From Terriglobia bacterium (lineage in GTDB: Bacteria > Acidobacteriota > Terriglobia > Bryobacterales > Bryobacteraceae): a stretch of 64,000 nt of DNA. A program made the translations under genes and the position numbers. Within the stretch, counting starts at the first letter, position 1; each line of letters starts with the position of its first letter. The stretch is taken from assembly GCA_021325235.1 (NCBI GenBank), contig JAJPHN010000029.1, positions 124,001 to 188,000 on the forward strand. Direction: 5' to 3'. Of the stretch, positions 26,301 through 33,923 are shown piece by piece. The notes beneath the pieces are model-generated. The model saw only the letters and a list, made by a program, of their open reading frames with translations. It did no database searches and was not told the origin of the DNA.

Positions 26301-26733
26301 CACTCCGCTGACCAACAGCGCGGGACAGATAGTCGCGTATCTGGCGGCAAATCCAAACGCGATGTTCATTGCAGCGCCGAAGGGAACGCTACCCGACGGC
26401 GGCCGCAGTCTGATGAATCTGAACCCTATAGACGATATCGACCTCACGCTGATGAAGCGCATCAGCATTACGGAACGTTTCAAACTCGAATTTTCCGCGC
26501 GTGCCATCAACATCTTCAACCATCCGCAGTACACCGGCGGATATCTGAACGACGTGGCGGCATTCGGGCCTCCGGGCGGCATAGGAGGAGGCGCTGGATA
26601 TCAGCAGGGAACACCGGCCGGAAACCTGGCGCGTAGCGCGATCGAGCCGGGATCCTCTATCTTCGGGCAATGGAGCCAGGCGTTCTCGAGCAATCCGCGT
26701 TCGCTCCAACTGGCACTCAAGCTGGTCTTTTAA
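23362..26733 (+). CDS. Second Oar-like TonB-dependent receptor with carboxypeptidase-regulatory domain
   Basis: A 1123-residue protein of the same architecture as its upstream neighbour: signal peptide (LLSFLSLPIFGQ), regulatory beta-sandwich (GNLIGTIYDPAGATVPNVNV), plug with GQRPTNNNFTIEGIDNNDL, and a barrel ending LQLALKLVF. Pieces such as GPIRRNKLFFFGDYEY, NLTWTKGNHSFKVGFDGW and RAINIFNHPQYTGG correspond to those of the first receptor, but overall similarity is low, so this is an old duplication or two separate recruitments. ATG 23362 follows a 108-nt gap with an inverted repeat. The gene ends 7 nt from the stop of the convergent secreted-protein gene. Substrate unknown. Confidence 0.88.
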   Translation: MTCRRVLQTALLSFLSLPIFGQLTSGNLIGTIYDPAGATVPNVNVVARNVATGVEATTTSTSKGEYRFENLLVGTYTVVVAAPGFERAEVANVNVALNQTVTANVTLSIGQTSTRVEVTEAAAPIDTTTAQIQTTYIAKQMGDLPSASSGSGVINLSLLNAGVTTSGGAGYGTGPVVGGQRPTNNNFTIEGIDNNDLAVTGPAVVVPNDAVSEFSVLQNQFSPDFGHSSGGQFNQVVKSGSNEFHGTAYEYFQNRNLNAADNLDSVQGNPLHPRFDNNRFGGNFGGPIRRNKLFFFGDYEYNPFGGSSSTAYYAPTAAGYTTLSSLPGINRTNLGEFQKYLGTAPAAPAPSTLPLGSPIMVAPGPGSNESLGTGVFAPGASGAISIPAGLISSSLPRFTNSEFGVGSIDYNISEKDSLRGRFILNRTGPIDTTGFPSVFFGITPANAYLSTLSEYHTFTPTLLNEFRFGYNRVSTSTPVFGNQSFPGLDQFPNIDVLELNAAYGPDSGAPQYRIQNLYQLTDNLTWTKGNHSFKVGFDGWDAISPSHFIQRQRGDYEWTFLSDYLYDNYPDFIAQRSVGNTTYYQNQKLAGAYANDSWKIRPNLTINLGVRYEYLTVPLGETTQSLNSSASVPGLLVFKVPATQKYNFMPRVGVAYSPGTSGRTSIRAGFGITKDVLYNNLGITSSPPQLSSTVDVTGLDLTNFLASGGIPPNSSVSVPEGAAARAATSSYIPDQKRPEAYSWNFGIQHQFGSNYLFETRYLGTRGLFLPMQVQLNRQPVVNAANALPVYLTMPSQATLNSLTSNLASLTAAFDNGGFLVPAYANAGFTGLITAFMPQGNSIYHGWANQLSRRFSNGLQLLGSYTWSHNIDDSTDALSSTVLAPRRPMDSQNLRIERASSLLDYRNRIVLQAIYDVPFFKDRNWWLKNLVGNWEVAPIYTYQSGQHVTPQSGIDSNLNADSAPDRVIVNPAGSSNVGTTATPLTNSAGQIVAYLAANPNAMFIAAPKGTLPDGGRSLMNLNPIDDIDLTLMKRISITERFKLEFSARAINIFNHPQYTGGYLNDVAAFGPPGGIGGGAGYQQGTPAGNLARSAIEPGSSIFGQWSQAFSSNPRSLQLALKLVF

Positions 26734-26740
26734 CGGCGAA

Positions 26741-27889
26741 TCAGTCGAGCCGCTTCAATTCGTCCGCGAGTCCGCCCATGCCCTTGTGCCGGTAAATTTC
26801 TGCCAATCGTTGCTGCTCAGGCGAAGAGCCGAGCACACGGCGCAAAACGGGATCGGGTGTGGCTTCGGTGATATCGCGGCGGCTCGGAATCCACAATTTG
26901 CCGTCGGCGAATTCGACATCGTTCACGAAGGCCAGAAGTCCATCGACGACCATCGGCTGCCCGCTCGGATGCGAGAAGCGCAAGGTGCCCGGTTGCGTAA
27001 GGCTGGCGGTTTCTACCGGGCCGACCTGCATTGCGGAGGGCAGAGAGCCAGCCATGAAATCGCGGCCGCGATCGTCGCGAATGATCCAGCCGATCTCAAA
27101 GTTCTTCACGGTGCGCGTAGACGTGTTACGCAACTCCAGGCGCGGCGAGCGCACTTCGTTGCCGGCTACTTCGGCGTGTCCGCTGAGAGGTTTAAGGGGT
27201 GCATCGGGGAAGGCGACTGTATTGACGGCGAGCGGTTGCTCCCGATTGGTAGCTACTGCAGTGGGGCCGTGTAGCAGTTCAAAGGCAAGCTGCGCCGGAT
27301 TCAGATCCTGCAGCCCGAAATTCAGTTCTTCGCGCAATTGAGCGAGCTTGCCGGCTTCGAGCAGACCCGCGAGATAGTGCCGGTCGCGGCGCGCCTGTAG
27401 TTCGTACACGATGAGTTGGCGGCGTGCGTGCAGCTTGTCGGGACCATAGGCGGTCAGGTCGGAAAACAGCGCGCAATCGAGCGACAGCTGCATCATCGGA
27501 CCTTTGCTGCGGCCCATCGAAAGTGGGCGCGCAATCTGCATATTGATGTGCACCGGGAAAACTTCGCCCGGTTGCGCATGCAGGCTGGGAACGGTGACCG
27601 ATCCTCGCCCCGCAGGCGTCAGATCAGGTGTCTCGACCAGCAGCGTCAGGCCGGAGAGCGTTTTTGTGCCGGTATTGCGAAGCAGCAGCGAGGCGTGCAG
27701 ATCGACTACCAGAGAGGCGCCGCGCACCGTAGCAGTGGTTGGGCCTGGTTGTTGAAGACTCAGCGTCACCGGCAGCACGGGAGAATCGTGCGGAAACTGG
27801 ACTTCCAGCCAGTTGGCGCCGGTATCGGCCGATGCAATCAAGGCCAAGCTGGCGAGCAGGCTGAAAAGGCCGAACCGCTTATTGGCCAT
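26741..27889 (-). CDS. Exported protein linked to an ECF sigma/anti-sigma pair
   Basis: A 382-residue protein starting MANKRFGLFSLLASLALIASADT, a clean signal peptide. The mature part looks like two beta-sandwich regions: one with VVDLHASLLLRNTGTKTLSG and VPSLHAQPGEVFPVHI, the other with SPRLELRNTSTRTVKNFEIGW. An alpha-helical tail ends GGLADELKRLD. The 'LRNTGT/LRNTST...' repeat suggests two related domains. I know no function. ATG 27889 was preferred to the frame's earlier start (28093) because it gives the signal peptide and overlaps the anti-sigma stop by only 11 nt. As the third gene of the sigma operon it may be the extracytoplasmic partner or target of that signalling unit. Confidence 0.75.
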   Translation of the reverse strand: MANKRFGLFSLLASLALIASADTGANWLEVQFPHDSPVLPVTLSLQQPGPTTATVRGASLVVDLHASLLLRNTGTKTLSGLTLLVETPDLTPAGRGSVTVPSLHAQPGEVFPVHINMQIARPLSMGRSKGPMMQLSLDCALFSDLTAYGPDKLHARRQLIVYELQARRDRHYLAGLLEAGKLAQLREELNFGLQDLNPAQLAFELLHGPTAVATNREQPLAVNTVAFPDAPLKPLSGHAEVAGNEVRSPRLELRNTSTRTVKNFEIGWIIRDDRGRDFMAGSLPSAMQVGPVETASLTQPGTLRFSHPSGQPMVVDGLLAFVNDVEFADGKLWIPSRRDITEATPDPVLRRVLGSSPEQQRLAEIYRHKGMGGLADELKRLD

Positions 27890-28499
27890 ACACGCTGGTA
27901 ATCGTGAGTTGCCCGGTATCTTCGTCCACGAAGCGCGCTTCGGCAGAAGAACTGCCTGAGACGGCCACCACCGCACCGGGAGGGTGCAGGATGGTAAGCG
28001 TAATTCCATCCGAGCGAACGGCGATGCCGGTGGGCGTGGCACGAACGAGGTTGGCCGGAACCGGAGGCGGGGCGAGGCGTGCGAAATGGGCAAGTTTCGC
28101 GGTGAGCTGGCGCGTTTCCTGGGCTGGGATATGGGTCAGCCAGCCAGCGATGAACAGCGCGGCCATAGCGGTGCTGAAGGCAAGCGTCACATACCAGCTG
28201 CGTTTGCGGCCGACGTTGTCGATACAGCGCGCTGCGGCCACACCGACGGTAATGTTGCCGAGCATTTCGCGCTCGAGCCGGTCCCAATCGGCGATGGCTT
28301 CGAAAGCGGTTAGCGTTTCCGCGCCGGCCTCCCGCTTGAGCTCGGTGTGGGCCAGCTGAAACAGGGCAATCGTGTGTTCGCACTCCGAGCAGCGGAGCAC
28401 ATGCGCGCGAACGCGCAAACGGGAAAACAGCGGCAGATCTCCACGCGCGTCCAAGGCGAGGAATTCAGGAGCGGGATGGGCTTTTGGGCCGGAGCTCAT
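27879..28499 (-). CDS. Membrane-anchored anti-sigma factor (zinc-finger type)
   Basis: A 206-residue protein. Its N-terminal region has HVLRCSEC, i.e. H33-x3-C37-x2-C40, the ZAS zinc-binding signature of anti-sigma factors that clamp ECF sigma factors. One membrane helix follows at about residues 102-120 (WYVTLAFSTAMAALFIAGWL), then a periplasmic part of about 85 residues with a beta-rich end (GITLTILHPPGAVVAVSG). This is the standard layout for sequestering sigma at the membrane and releasing it on an envelope signal. ATG 28499 overlaps the sigma stop as ATGA. The open frame extends to 28580, but that start lies inside the sigma gene. Confidence 0.82.
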   Translation of the reverse strand: MSSGPKAHPAPEFLALDARGDLPLFSRLRVRAHVLRCSECEHTIALFQLAHTELKREAGAETLTAFEAIADWDRLEREMLGNITVGVAAARCIDNVGRKRSWYVTLAFSTAMAALFIAGWLTHIPAQETRQLTAKLAHFARLAPPPVPANLVRATPTGIAVRSDGITLTILHPPGAVVAVSGSSSAEARFVDEDTGQLTITSVYGQ

Positions 28500-29044
28500 G
28501 TATTCTTCCTCTCCTGCAAGTAGCGCTTGAACTTGGTCCGTGCGTTGGCGATGTGCGAGCGTACGGTCGCCATGGAGCACTTCATGTGTTCGGCAACCTG
28601 GTCGGCGGGCATGTCTTCAACGTCGCGCAGCAGCAGCGCCATTCGTTCGCGCTCGGTGAGGCCGGCGAGACCGCCATCCAGATGAAGGCGGCGTTCCGCG
28701 CGCAGCATGGATTCTTCGGGATCCTCCCAGGGCGAAGAAAAATCGGCAATGTGGCTGATATCGGTATAGGTCAGCTTGCGTTTTCGGCGAAGAAAGTCGA
28801 TAGCCGTGTTGGCGGCGATGCGGGAGAGCCAGTGCGCGGCTCGATCCCAGTCCTTGAGCTGCCCCTGGCGCTGGAGGGCTTTGATGAACGTTTCCTGCGT
28901 GAGGTCTTGCGCATCGTCGACATTGCCCACGATACGGTAAATCAGGAGAAAAATGCGGCGGAGATTTTGCCGAACGAACTCGGTTTCGCTATCGGCGGAG
29001 GCGGCTGTGTGGGTGCCGGAAACGGGCGGGACAGGATCGTTCAT
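28496..29044 (-). CDS. ECF (sigma-70 family) RNA polymerase sigma factor
   Basis: A 182-residue ECF sigma factor. Region 2 is seen in YRIVGNVDDAQDLTQETFIK and WLSRIAANTAIDFLRRKRK; region 4 in LTERERMALLLRDVEDMPAD followed by the recognition helix region VAEHMKCSMATVRSHIANAR. The start is probably ATG 29044, with GGAG 8 nt upstream; ATG 29086 is possible but has no ribosome site. The gene is coupled by ATGA to its anti-sigma factor and then to an exported protein. The operon faces the two Oar-like receptors, which makes these receptors candidate regulon members; no promoter motif was verified. Confidence 0.9.
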   Translation of the reverse strand: MNDPVPPVSGTHTAASADSETEFVRQNLRRIFLLIYRIVGNVDDAQDLTQETFIKALQRQGQLKDWDRAAHWLSRIAANTAIDFLRRKRKLTYTDISHIADFSSPWEDPEESMLRAERRLHLDGGLAGLTERERMALLLRDVEDMPADQVAEHMKCSMATVRSHIANARTKFKRYLQERKNT

Positions 29045-29243
29045 GACGACCGCTCCGGGCGGCAAGTAATTGATAGCTCGCGACATCCCCTAACAAGAGC
29101 AAGACGATGGAGATGCCGAAACGTGCAAACGGAAGCGGCATTTTGTCGCTTGAAAAAACGAAGCCAAGCCGCGGGCATGGTCCGAAGGTACCCGAGTCCA
29201 GTATAGTCGCGGAAGGTGAAGATTTTAGCCGTATCGTAGAGCT

Positions 29244-30404
29244 ATGAGACCAGTCGCTGTTGTGGGCATCGGGAAGACGGCGTTTGGAGCGTTTCCGGAC
29301 CGGGATCTGCGCTCGCTTGCCGTTGAGGCGGTTACCAACGCGCTTCAGGATGCAAACGTGCCGGCGCCGGAGGTGCACGCCTTTTATCTGGGCAATTTTG
29401 CCGGGCCTTCGTTTGTGGGGCAGAATCATCTGGCGCCGTACATCGGCTCAGCGGCGGGATTTGAGCGGATTCCGTGCACGCGGTTTGAGGATGCGTGCGC
29501 TTCAAGCGGCTCGGCTTTCTTCCACGCGTGGCTGAGCGTGAGTGCCGGGATTTATGATTGCGTGGTCGCGGCGGGAGTGGAGAAGATGACTTCGCAGAGT
29601 ACGCCGCGTGTGACTGAAATTCTGGCAGGGGCGGGAGATATGGCGAGCGAGGGACGGGCGGGCGCAACGTTTCCAGCGCTGTTTGGGATGATTGCGCGCC
29701 GGCACATGCATCAGTTCGGAACCACGCGCGAGCAATTGGCCGCGGTGGCGGTGAAGAATCATGGGAATGGCGCAAAGAATCCGCTGGCGCATATGAAGAA
29801 GGTGATTACGCTGGAACAGGCCCTTGCCGGGAAGCCGATTGCGGAGCCGCTCACGGTGTACGACTGCTCGCTGATCAGCGACGGAGCGGCGGCGGTGGTG
29901 CTGGTGCCGCTCGAGCGAGCGCGCGATCTGAATCCGAAGTATGCGCGGGTACTGGCGGTGGCGCAGACATCGGATCACGTTGCCCTCGACAGCAAAGCCG
30001 ATATCACGGAATTTCCGGCGGTGAAGGCAGCGGGCGAGAAAGCTTACGAGATGGCGCGGCTTGGTCCTCAGCAGATCGAGCTGGCTGAACTGCACGACTG
30101 CTTTACCATTGCCGAGATCATCGCGAGCGAGGATCTTGGCTTTGTGGGCAAAGGCGAAGGCGGCCCGTTTGCGCAGGCTGGTTGCACCGCGATTGGCGGC
30201 CGGATTCCGATCAACACCAGCGGCGGTTTAAAGTCGAAAGGCCATCCGGTGGGTGCGACGGGCGTGGGGCAGATCTGCGATGTCGTGATGCAGTTGCGCG
30301 GCGAAGCGGGCGAGCGCCAAGTTGCGCGCCACCGTATCGGATTGGCGCAGAATTTGGGCGGTTCGGGCGCGACCTGCGTGGTCAGCATTCTGGAGGCCGC
30401 GTAA
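29244..30404 (+). CDS. Thiolase-family protein (SCP-x/archaeal acetyl-CoA acetyltransferase type)
   Basis: A 386-residue thiolase-fold enzyme. It shows VGIGKTAFGAFPDRDL at the N-terminus, the nucleophilic cysteine Cys85 in FEDACASSGSA, ELHDCFTIAEI and the late GGLKSKGHPVGATG loop with the catalytic histidine. This is the SCP-2/SCP-x-like branch, which lacks the classic C-terminal CxG cysteine arrangement of degradative thiolases. In archaea such thiolases work in a complex with a DUF35 OB-fold protein and HMG-CoA synthase. A DUF35-like gene begins immediately after the stop (30405), strongly supporting a thiolase/DUF35 pair. Substrate unknown. A GNAT gene follows in the same unit. Confidence 0.87.
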   Translation: MRPVAVVGIGKTAFGAFPDRDLRSLAVEAVTNALQDANVPAPEVHAFYLGNFAGPSFVGQNHLAPYIGSAAGFERIPCTRFEDACASSGSAFFHAWLSVSAGIYDCVVAAGVEKMTSQSTPRVTEILAGAGDMASEGRAGATFPALFGMIARRHMHQFGTTREQLAAVAVKNHGNGAKNPLAHMKKVITLEQALAGKPIAEPLTVYDCSLISDGAAAVVLVPLERARDLNPKYARVLAVAQTSDHVALDSKADITEFPAVKAAGEKAYEMARLGPQQIELAELHDCFTIAEIIASEDLGFVGKGEGGPFAQAGCTAIGGRIPINTSGGLKSKGHPVGATGVGQICDVVMQLRGEAGERQVARHRIGLAQNLGGSGATCVVSILEAA

Positions 30405-30629
30405 ATGGACAGGCACGACGGAATCGTTTATACCGAGACGATTGTGCATTCACCGCCGGAACAGTTCGCCGCGGACGTCCCGTATCAACTGGCGATCATC
30501 GACCTCGAAGGCGGAGGTCGCACAACCGTGCGCGTGCTGGGCAAAACAGAGCAGGACCGCGCCCGAATCGGCGATCGCGTGGTGTTTGTGGAAGAGCGCG
30601 GCGGTGTCGCTTACTACCGAAAGGCTTGA
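30405..30629 (+). CDS. DUF35-type OB-fold protein (thiolase partner), without zinc ribbon
   Basis: A 74-residue protein starting directly at the base after the thiolase stop. The sequence IVYTETIVHSPPEQFAADVP then YQLAIIDLEGGGRTTVRVLG and IGDRVVFVEERGGVAYYRK matches the C-terminal OB-fold of DUF35 acyl-CoA-binding proteins. The N-terminal zinc-ribbon (paired CxxC) of full-length DUF35 is absent. In characterised systems this protein bridges acyl-CoA between thiolase and its partner enzyme. The end overlaps the GNAT gene by 26 nt if that uses GTG 30604. Confidence 0.75.
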   Translation: MDRHDGIVYTETIVHSPPEQFAADVPYQLAIIDLEGGGRTTVRVLGKTEQDRARIGDRVVFVEERGGVAYYRKA

Positions 30630-31173
30630 GATCCTTCCGCTGACGCCAGAAGAGTGGCCGGCGCTCGATGACCTCTTTCGGGATGGCGGACCGTGTAGCC
30701 GTTGCTGGTGCATGTATTGGCGCATCGGGGCTCAGTATCGAAAGCAGCCGGTGGCGGAAAACAGAGCAGCGTTTCGCGAGATTGTCGATAAGGGCCCGCC
30801 GCCGGGGCTGCTGGCATTTGCGGGCGATCTGGCGGTGGGATGGTGCCAGCTCACGCCACGCAAAAATCTGCCATGGCTGGAGCAGAATTCGAAACTAAAG
30901 GCGGTAGATGATTTGCCGGTCTGGTCAATCTCCTGTTTCTACGTGCGGAAGGGTTACCGGCGTAAGGGCGTTACGGCCGCATTGATTAAGGCTGCTATCG
31001 AGTCCGCGAGCAAGGCGGGCGCTTGCGCGCTGGAGGCGTATCCGCTCGATACAAGTCTTTCGCCGAGTTCGACCAGTACCGGTCATGTAACAACGTTCGC
31101 GCGGCTCGGGTTCGTGGAGATCGTACGGCGGACGGCACCGCGGCCCATCATGCGATACGATCTGGCGCGATGA
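30604..31173 (+). CDS. GNAT-family N-acetyltransferase with CWCMYWR motif
   Basis: About 189 residues. LEILPLTPEEWPALDDLF leads to CSRCWCMYWRIG, a cysteine-rich motif known from a particular GNAT subgroup. The acetyl-CoA binding motif A follows in ISCFYVRKGYRRKGVTAALI (RKGYRRKG pyrophosphate loop), with a strand containing ALEAYPLD afterwards. GNATs acetylate amines on small molecules or proteins; the substrate is unknown. The start is GTG 30604 inside the end of the DUF35 gene, with GGAAGAG 8-10 nt upstream; the open frame extends far upstream but only as antisense-like shadow sequence. It is likely the third gene of the thiolase unit. Confidence 0.75.
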   Translation: MSLTTERLEILPLTPEEWPALDDLFRDGGPCSRCWCMYWRIGAQYRKQPVAENRAAFREIVDKGPPPGLLAFAGDLAVGWCQLTPRKNLPWLEQNSKLKAVDDLPVWSISCFYVRKGYRRKGVTAALIKAAIESASKAGACALEAYPLDTSLSPSSTSTGHVTTFARLGFVEIVRRTAPRPIMRYDLAR

Positions 31174-31174
31174 A

Positions 31175-31954
31175 TCAGTGAGCTGTTTGTACGGGTGTGG
31201 CTTTATTCGCCTGATACACCTGGTCGGCTCGGTCCATTCTCTTCTGGGTGGCAGGAGGAACCGGCCCAATCCCTTCTTTTTGCCACGCCAGGCGCTGAAT
31301 CTCACCTGGCGAACGCTCCTGGTAGTTGGCCGGCACGGAAAAGAAGGATGGATCAGGTTCTCCCTCTTTCACGCTTACCGCTTTGGTTTCGTTACGTTTG
31401 GATCCGTTCATAGTTAACAGGCTATACAGGGCCTCGCAATTTAAGGCGGAAGCTTTCCATTGCTCCAGCGTGTTCGGGGTATTACGGATATGGATCAGTT
31501 GTTTGACAACTTCGAATCCCAGGTAGGTCGTGTTTCCGAGGTTGGCCGGAGGAACGGCCGACCGAGAGTTTGCCAGGCATGTCGGATCATTAGCTCCCAT
31601 TGTCTTTAAACGCTCAATCTCGTTCTCCGAAAGCTTTGTGGTCGAGGTGGATTCCGACAGGCCATGGACGTACACCCGAACGCCCTGCGGAACGAGCGAG
31701 ATCGTTTTCGTAATAGTTGGTTGTGCGCCGCTGACGCTATCTACCACAAAACCTTCCGCGCGCGAGCCGTCCGCGCGCCGCGCCAGAAATTTGTACTCCT
31801 CATTGGTTGGCTTTCCGGCATCATCGAAAGCCGTGCTGAGATATCGAACGCTGTAGGAGTTTGTGGAGTGGGCGTGAGCGGTTTGAATGGCTTTGCCGGT
31901 GAAAAAGCCAACAACCAGGATGCATCCCAAGGCGGCCAGGTATTTCCAGTTCAT
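31175..31954 (-). CDS. Exported or membrane-anchored protein of unknown function
   Basis: A 259-residue protein with an N-terminal hydrophobic segment (LAALGCILVVGFFTGKAIQT) that may be a signal peptide or an anchor. Beta-rich and then charged helical regions follow, with a late AWQKEGIGPVPPATQKRMDR stretch. I do not recognise the family. ATG 31954 is preceded by AGGAGG with 6-nt spacing, a very strong ribosome site. It is 17 nt downstream of a frameshifted cysteine-rich secreted peptide gene, so the two were probably one operon. Base composition here is more AT-rich than the neighbours, consistent with acquired DNA but not proof of it. Confidence 0.6.
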   Translation of the reverse strand: MNWKYLAALGCILVVGFFTGKAIQTAHAHSTNSYSVRYLSTAFDDAGKPTNEEYKFLARRADGSRAEGFVVDSVSGAQPTITKTISLVPQGVRVYVHGLSESTSTTKLSENEIERLKTMGANDPTCLANSRSAVPPANLGNTTYLGFEVVKQLIHIRNTPNTLEQWKASALNCEALYSLLTMNGSKRNETKAVSVKEGEPDPSFFSVPANYQERSPGEIQRLAWQKEGIGPVPPATQKRMDRADQVYQANKATPVQTAH

Positions 31955-31971
31955 TTTTTCCTCCTACACTG

Positions 31972-32269
31972 TCATCCGCCATAACCGCACGCGCACCAAC
32001 TGTATGAGCAACCCGCCGATCGGGAGTTACAGAAGCTACTGGAGCTTCCCTCGCAATCACAGTTTTGCTCGTAGCACAACACGAATGTGCAAGGCTCCCG
32101 GCGAGGAATAGCAAGGTCCATTATTGGAGCAACATGATAGGGAGCAGTCATTGGCTCCCGTGGTGCCGCCACACTCTTGAGATTTTGCGGAACGCGCACC
32201 TAACCACAACGAGAAGGAGAGCGCAAAAAGCAACAACGCGGTTTTTCGTGGTTTGAAGTTCTTCCTCAT
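31972..32269 (-). pseudogene. Cysteine-rich secreted small protein, split by a frameshift
   Basis: ATG 32269 is preceded by GGGAGGGA and encodes a signal peptide (KTALLLFALSFSLWLGARSA) followed by a cysteine-rich stretch (ECGGTTGANDCSLSCCSNN, then GPCYSSPG). That frame then loses all cysteines and stops at about 32057. The other frame, shifted by one base, continues PCTFVLCYEQNCDCEGSSSS and SAGCSYSWCACGYGG to a stop at 31972. Joined near 32100 they give a product of about 98 residues with cysteines throughout. An 8-base word, CGGGAGCC on the minus strand, occurs both just before NDC and at the join. Either the gene is broken, the sequence has a one-base error, or a +1 shift is programmed; no classic slippery site is seen. 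Confidence 0.6.
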
Positions 32270-32441
32270 GATTCCCTCCCTGGTGAGAAAATAGACCGTG
32301 TAAAATCCAAACGCAACTGGCGGAAAATACGTAATCCGACCAGCTGATTAGGCGCTCACCCCGAGTCGGATTATCGCGAGCAGAGACCTGTTTTGAGGGT
32401 CTGAAATAGGGTATGAGTGGGGTTTGCACTTGAACAGGCAC

Positions 32442-33923
32442 ATGGATACGCGGTGTAAAAGGCTGGCCGGGTTGGCAATCGGGCTTTCTATTCTTTTGCC
32501 TAGAACCGAGGGCGGCGCTTTCCCGGAGCAGCAGGCCGCGCCGCTGGTGCGCTCGACCTCGCGTCTGGTGCTGCTGGACGTGGTTGTCACCAAGGAAGGC
32601 GCTCCACTGCGCGGGTTGAAAAAAGATGATTTCACGGTGCTCGAGAACGGTGTACCGCAGAGGATCGCATCCTTTGAAGCGGCGCCGGATGGGCGAGGCG
32701 TCGGTGCGCAGGGCAGTGGCTCGCGGGCTGAGAGCCGCACGATCATTCTTCTCGACCAGCTCAATACGCAATTCCCCGATTTGTCGTATGCTCGCGACAG
32801 CATCCTGCATTTCCTCGATTCGGATGCGGCGCAGGATCAGCTGATCGCACTGATGTCCGTGGAGTTGCGCGGTCTTCTGGTCGCGCAGGATTATACGGCG
32901 GATCGCGCGCTGCTGAAGGACAAGCTGCGGCATCTCACTCCGATCAATGCGAATTCAAAGGGAGGGATGGACATTCATTGGGCACCCGAATACGCCCAGG
33001 CAGCGCTGCAGCAGCTGAGCCAGATTGCGCGTGCTTCGGTCGGCGCGCCTTATAGCGTCAACGTGATCTGGGTGACCAGCGGATTCCCCGGCATGTTCGC
33101 CGGGAAAAATCGGGACGCGCAGCTCGATGCAGCTATGCGGAGGATTACAAACCTGCTGATACGCTGCCGGATGCGGCTTTACACGATCGACCCGGCGGGA
33201 GTGGTGGCGAGAATCGCGACCCAGAACGCCGGGGTTCGGAATCAGAATCAACAGCCGATTGGGGACATCTTCATGAGCGAAACGGGCGGCGAGGCACTGA
33301 GCGCCGACGTGTTTCTGCGCCGGATGACGGGATTAATGGGCGGCCTTTCGTATTTCGGCCGCAACGATGTCTCGGCTGCGCTCGCCCAGGCAGTAGCAGA
33401 TGGTACAAGCGCGTATGTCATCTCGTATGCACCGGCCAACACGGATTTCAAAGGCGAGTATCGAAGGATCGAGATCAAGACCGATGTGGAAGGAGCGACG
33501 GCGCGCACGCGTCCGGGCTACTACGCGGTAGCGGATGAAGCGTCTGCAGACCAGCAGCTCACAGAAGCGCGGTTGGAGGCTGCCATGGCGAGTACACTGC
33601 GGTATTCGGGCGTCGATCTGTCATGTCCCGCAACCTTCGATGGCAACAAGGACCGGCTGAGCGGCAAAATCGTGACCGCACCGCGCGCTCTTTTCGGCAG
33701 CACGGAGACTCGCGACCAGATCATCCGCATTGCAAGCTTTTCCAAAGACGGAAAACAGCTGAATTTCTGGTCATGGCGGGTTGCCTGGAAGGATCCCTGG
33801 ACAACGCGCAGCGTCAGCGCCTCGTTTGATAAAGTCCTGTCGTCAAAGGCGAAGAGAGTGCGCTTTCTGGTAGCGGATCCGGCGGGCGATCGAATCGGGA
33901 CGTGTGATTATGCCCTGCCTTAA
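32442..33923 (+). CDS. VWFA-related domain protein, exported
   Basis: About 493 residues. A short hydrophobic N-terminus (LAGLAIGLSILL) is followed by RLVLLDVVVTKEGAPLRGLK and DFTVLENGVPQRIASFE, the hallmark opening of the acidobacterial VWFA-related family. A von Willebrand A-like fold with RTIILLDQLNTQF follows (an altered metal-site DxxxT), then a beta-rich C-terminal half. These proteins are presumed extracytoplasmic and protein-binding; no function is established. ATG 32442 was taken as start; TTG 32430 with GAGTGGGG upstream is equally possible. The stop lies inside the beginning of the next exported protein (14-nt overlap with ATG 33910), so the two are coupled. Confidence 0.82.
   Translation: MDTRCKRLAGLAIGLSILLPRTEGGAFPEQQAAPLVRSTSRLVLLDVVVTKEGAPLRGLKKDDFTVLENGVPQRIASFEAAPDGRGVGAQGSGSRAESRTIILLDQLNTQFPDLSYARDSILHFLDSDAAQDQLIALMSVELRGLLVAQDYTADRALLKDKLRHLTPINANSKGGMDIHWAPEYAQAALQQLSQIARASVGAPYSVNVIWVTSGFPGMFAGKNRDAQLDAAMRRITNLLIRCRMRLYTIDPAGVVARIATQNAGVRNQNQQPIGDIFMSETGGEALSADVFLRRMTGLMGGLSYFGRNDVSAALAQAVADGTSAYVISYAPANTDFKGEYRRIEIKTDVEGATARTRPGYYAVADEASADQQLTEARLEAAMASTLRYSGVDLSCPATFDGNKDRLSGKIVTAPRALFGSTETRDQIIRIASFSKDGKQLNFWSWRVAWKDPWTTRSVSASFDKVLSSKAKRVRFLVADPAGDRIGTCDYALP

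Noticed and set aside
27840-28093. N-terminal extension of the exported protein starting at 28093
   Set aside because: The first 68 residues are an antisense-like, arginine- and proline-rich reading of the anti-sigma gene. The signal peptide begins at Met 27889.
28499-28580. Longer anti-sigma factor starting at 28580
   Set aside because: It overlaps the sigma gene deeply and adds unrelated residues, while ATG 28499 forms an ATGA overlap with the sigma stop.
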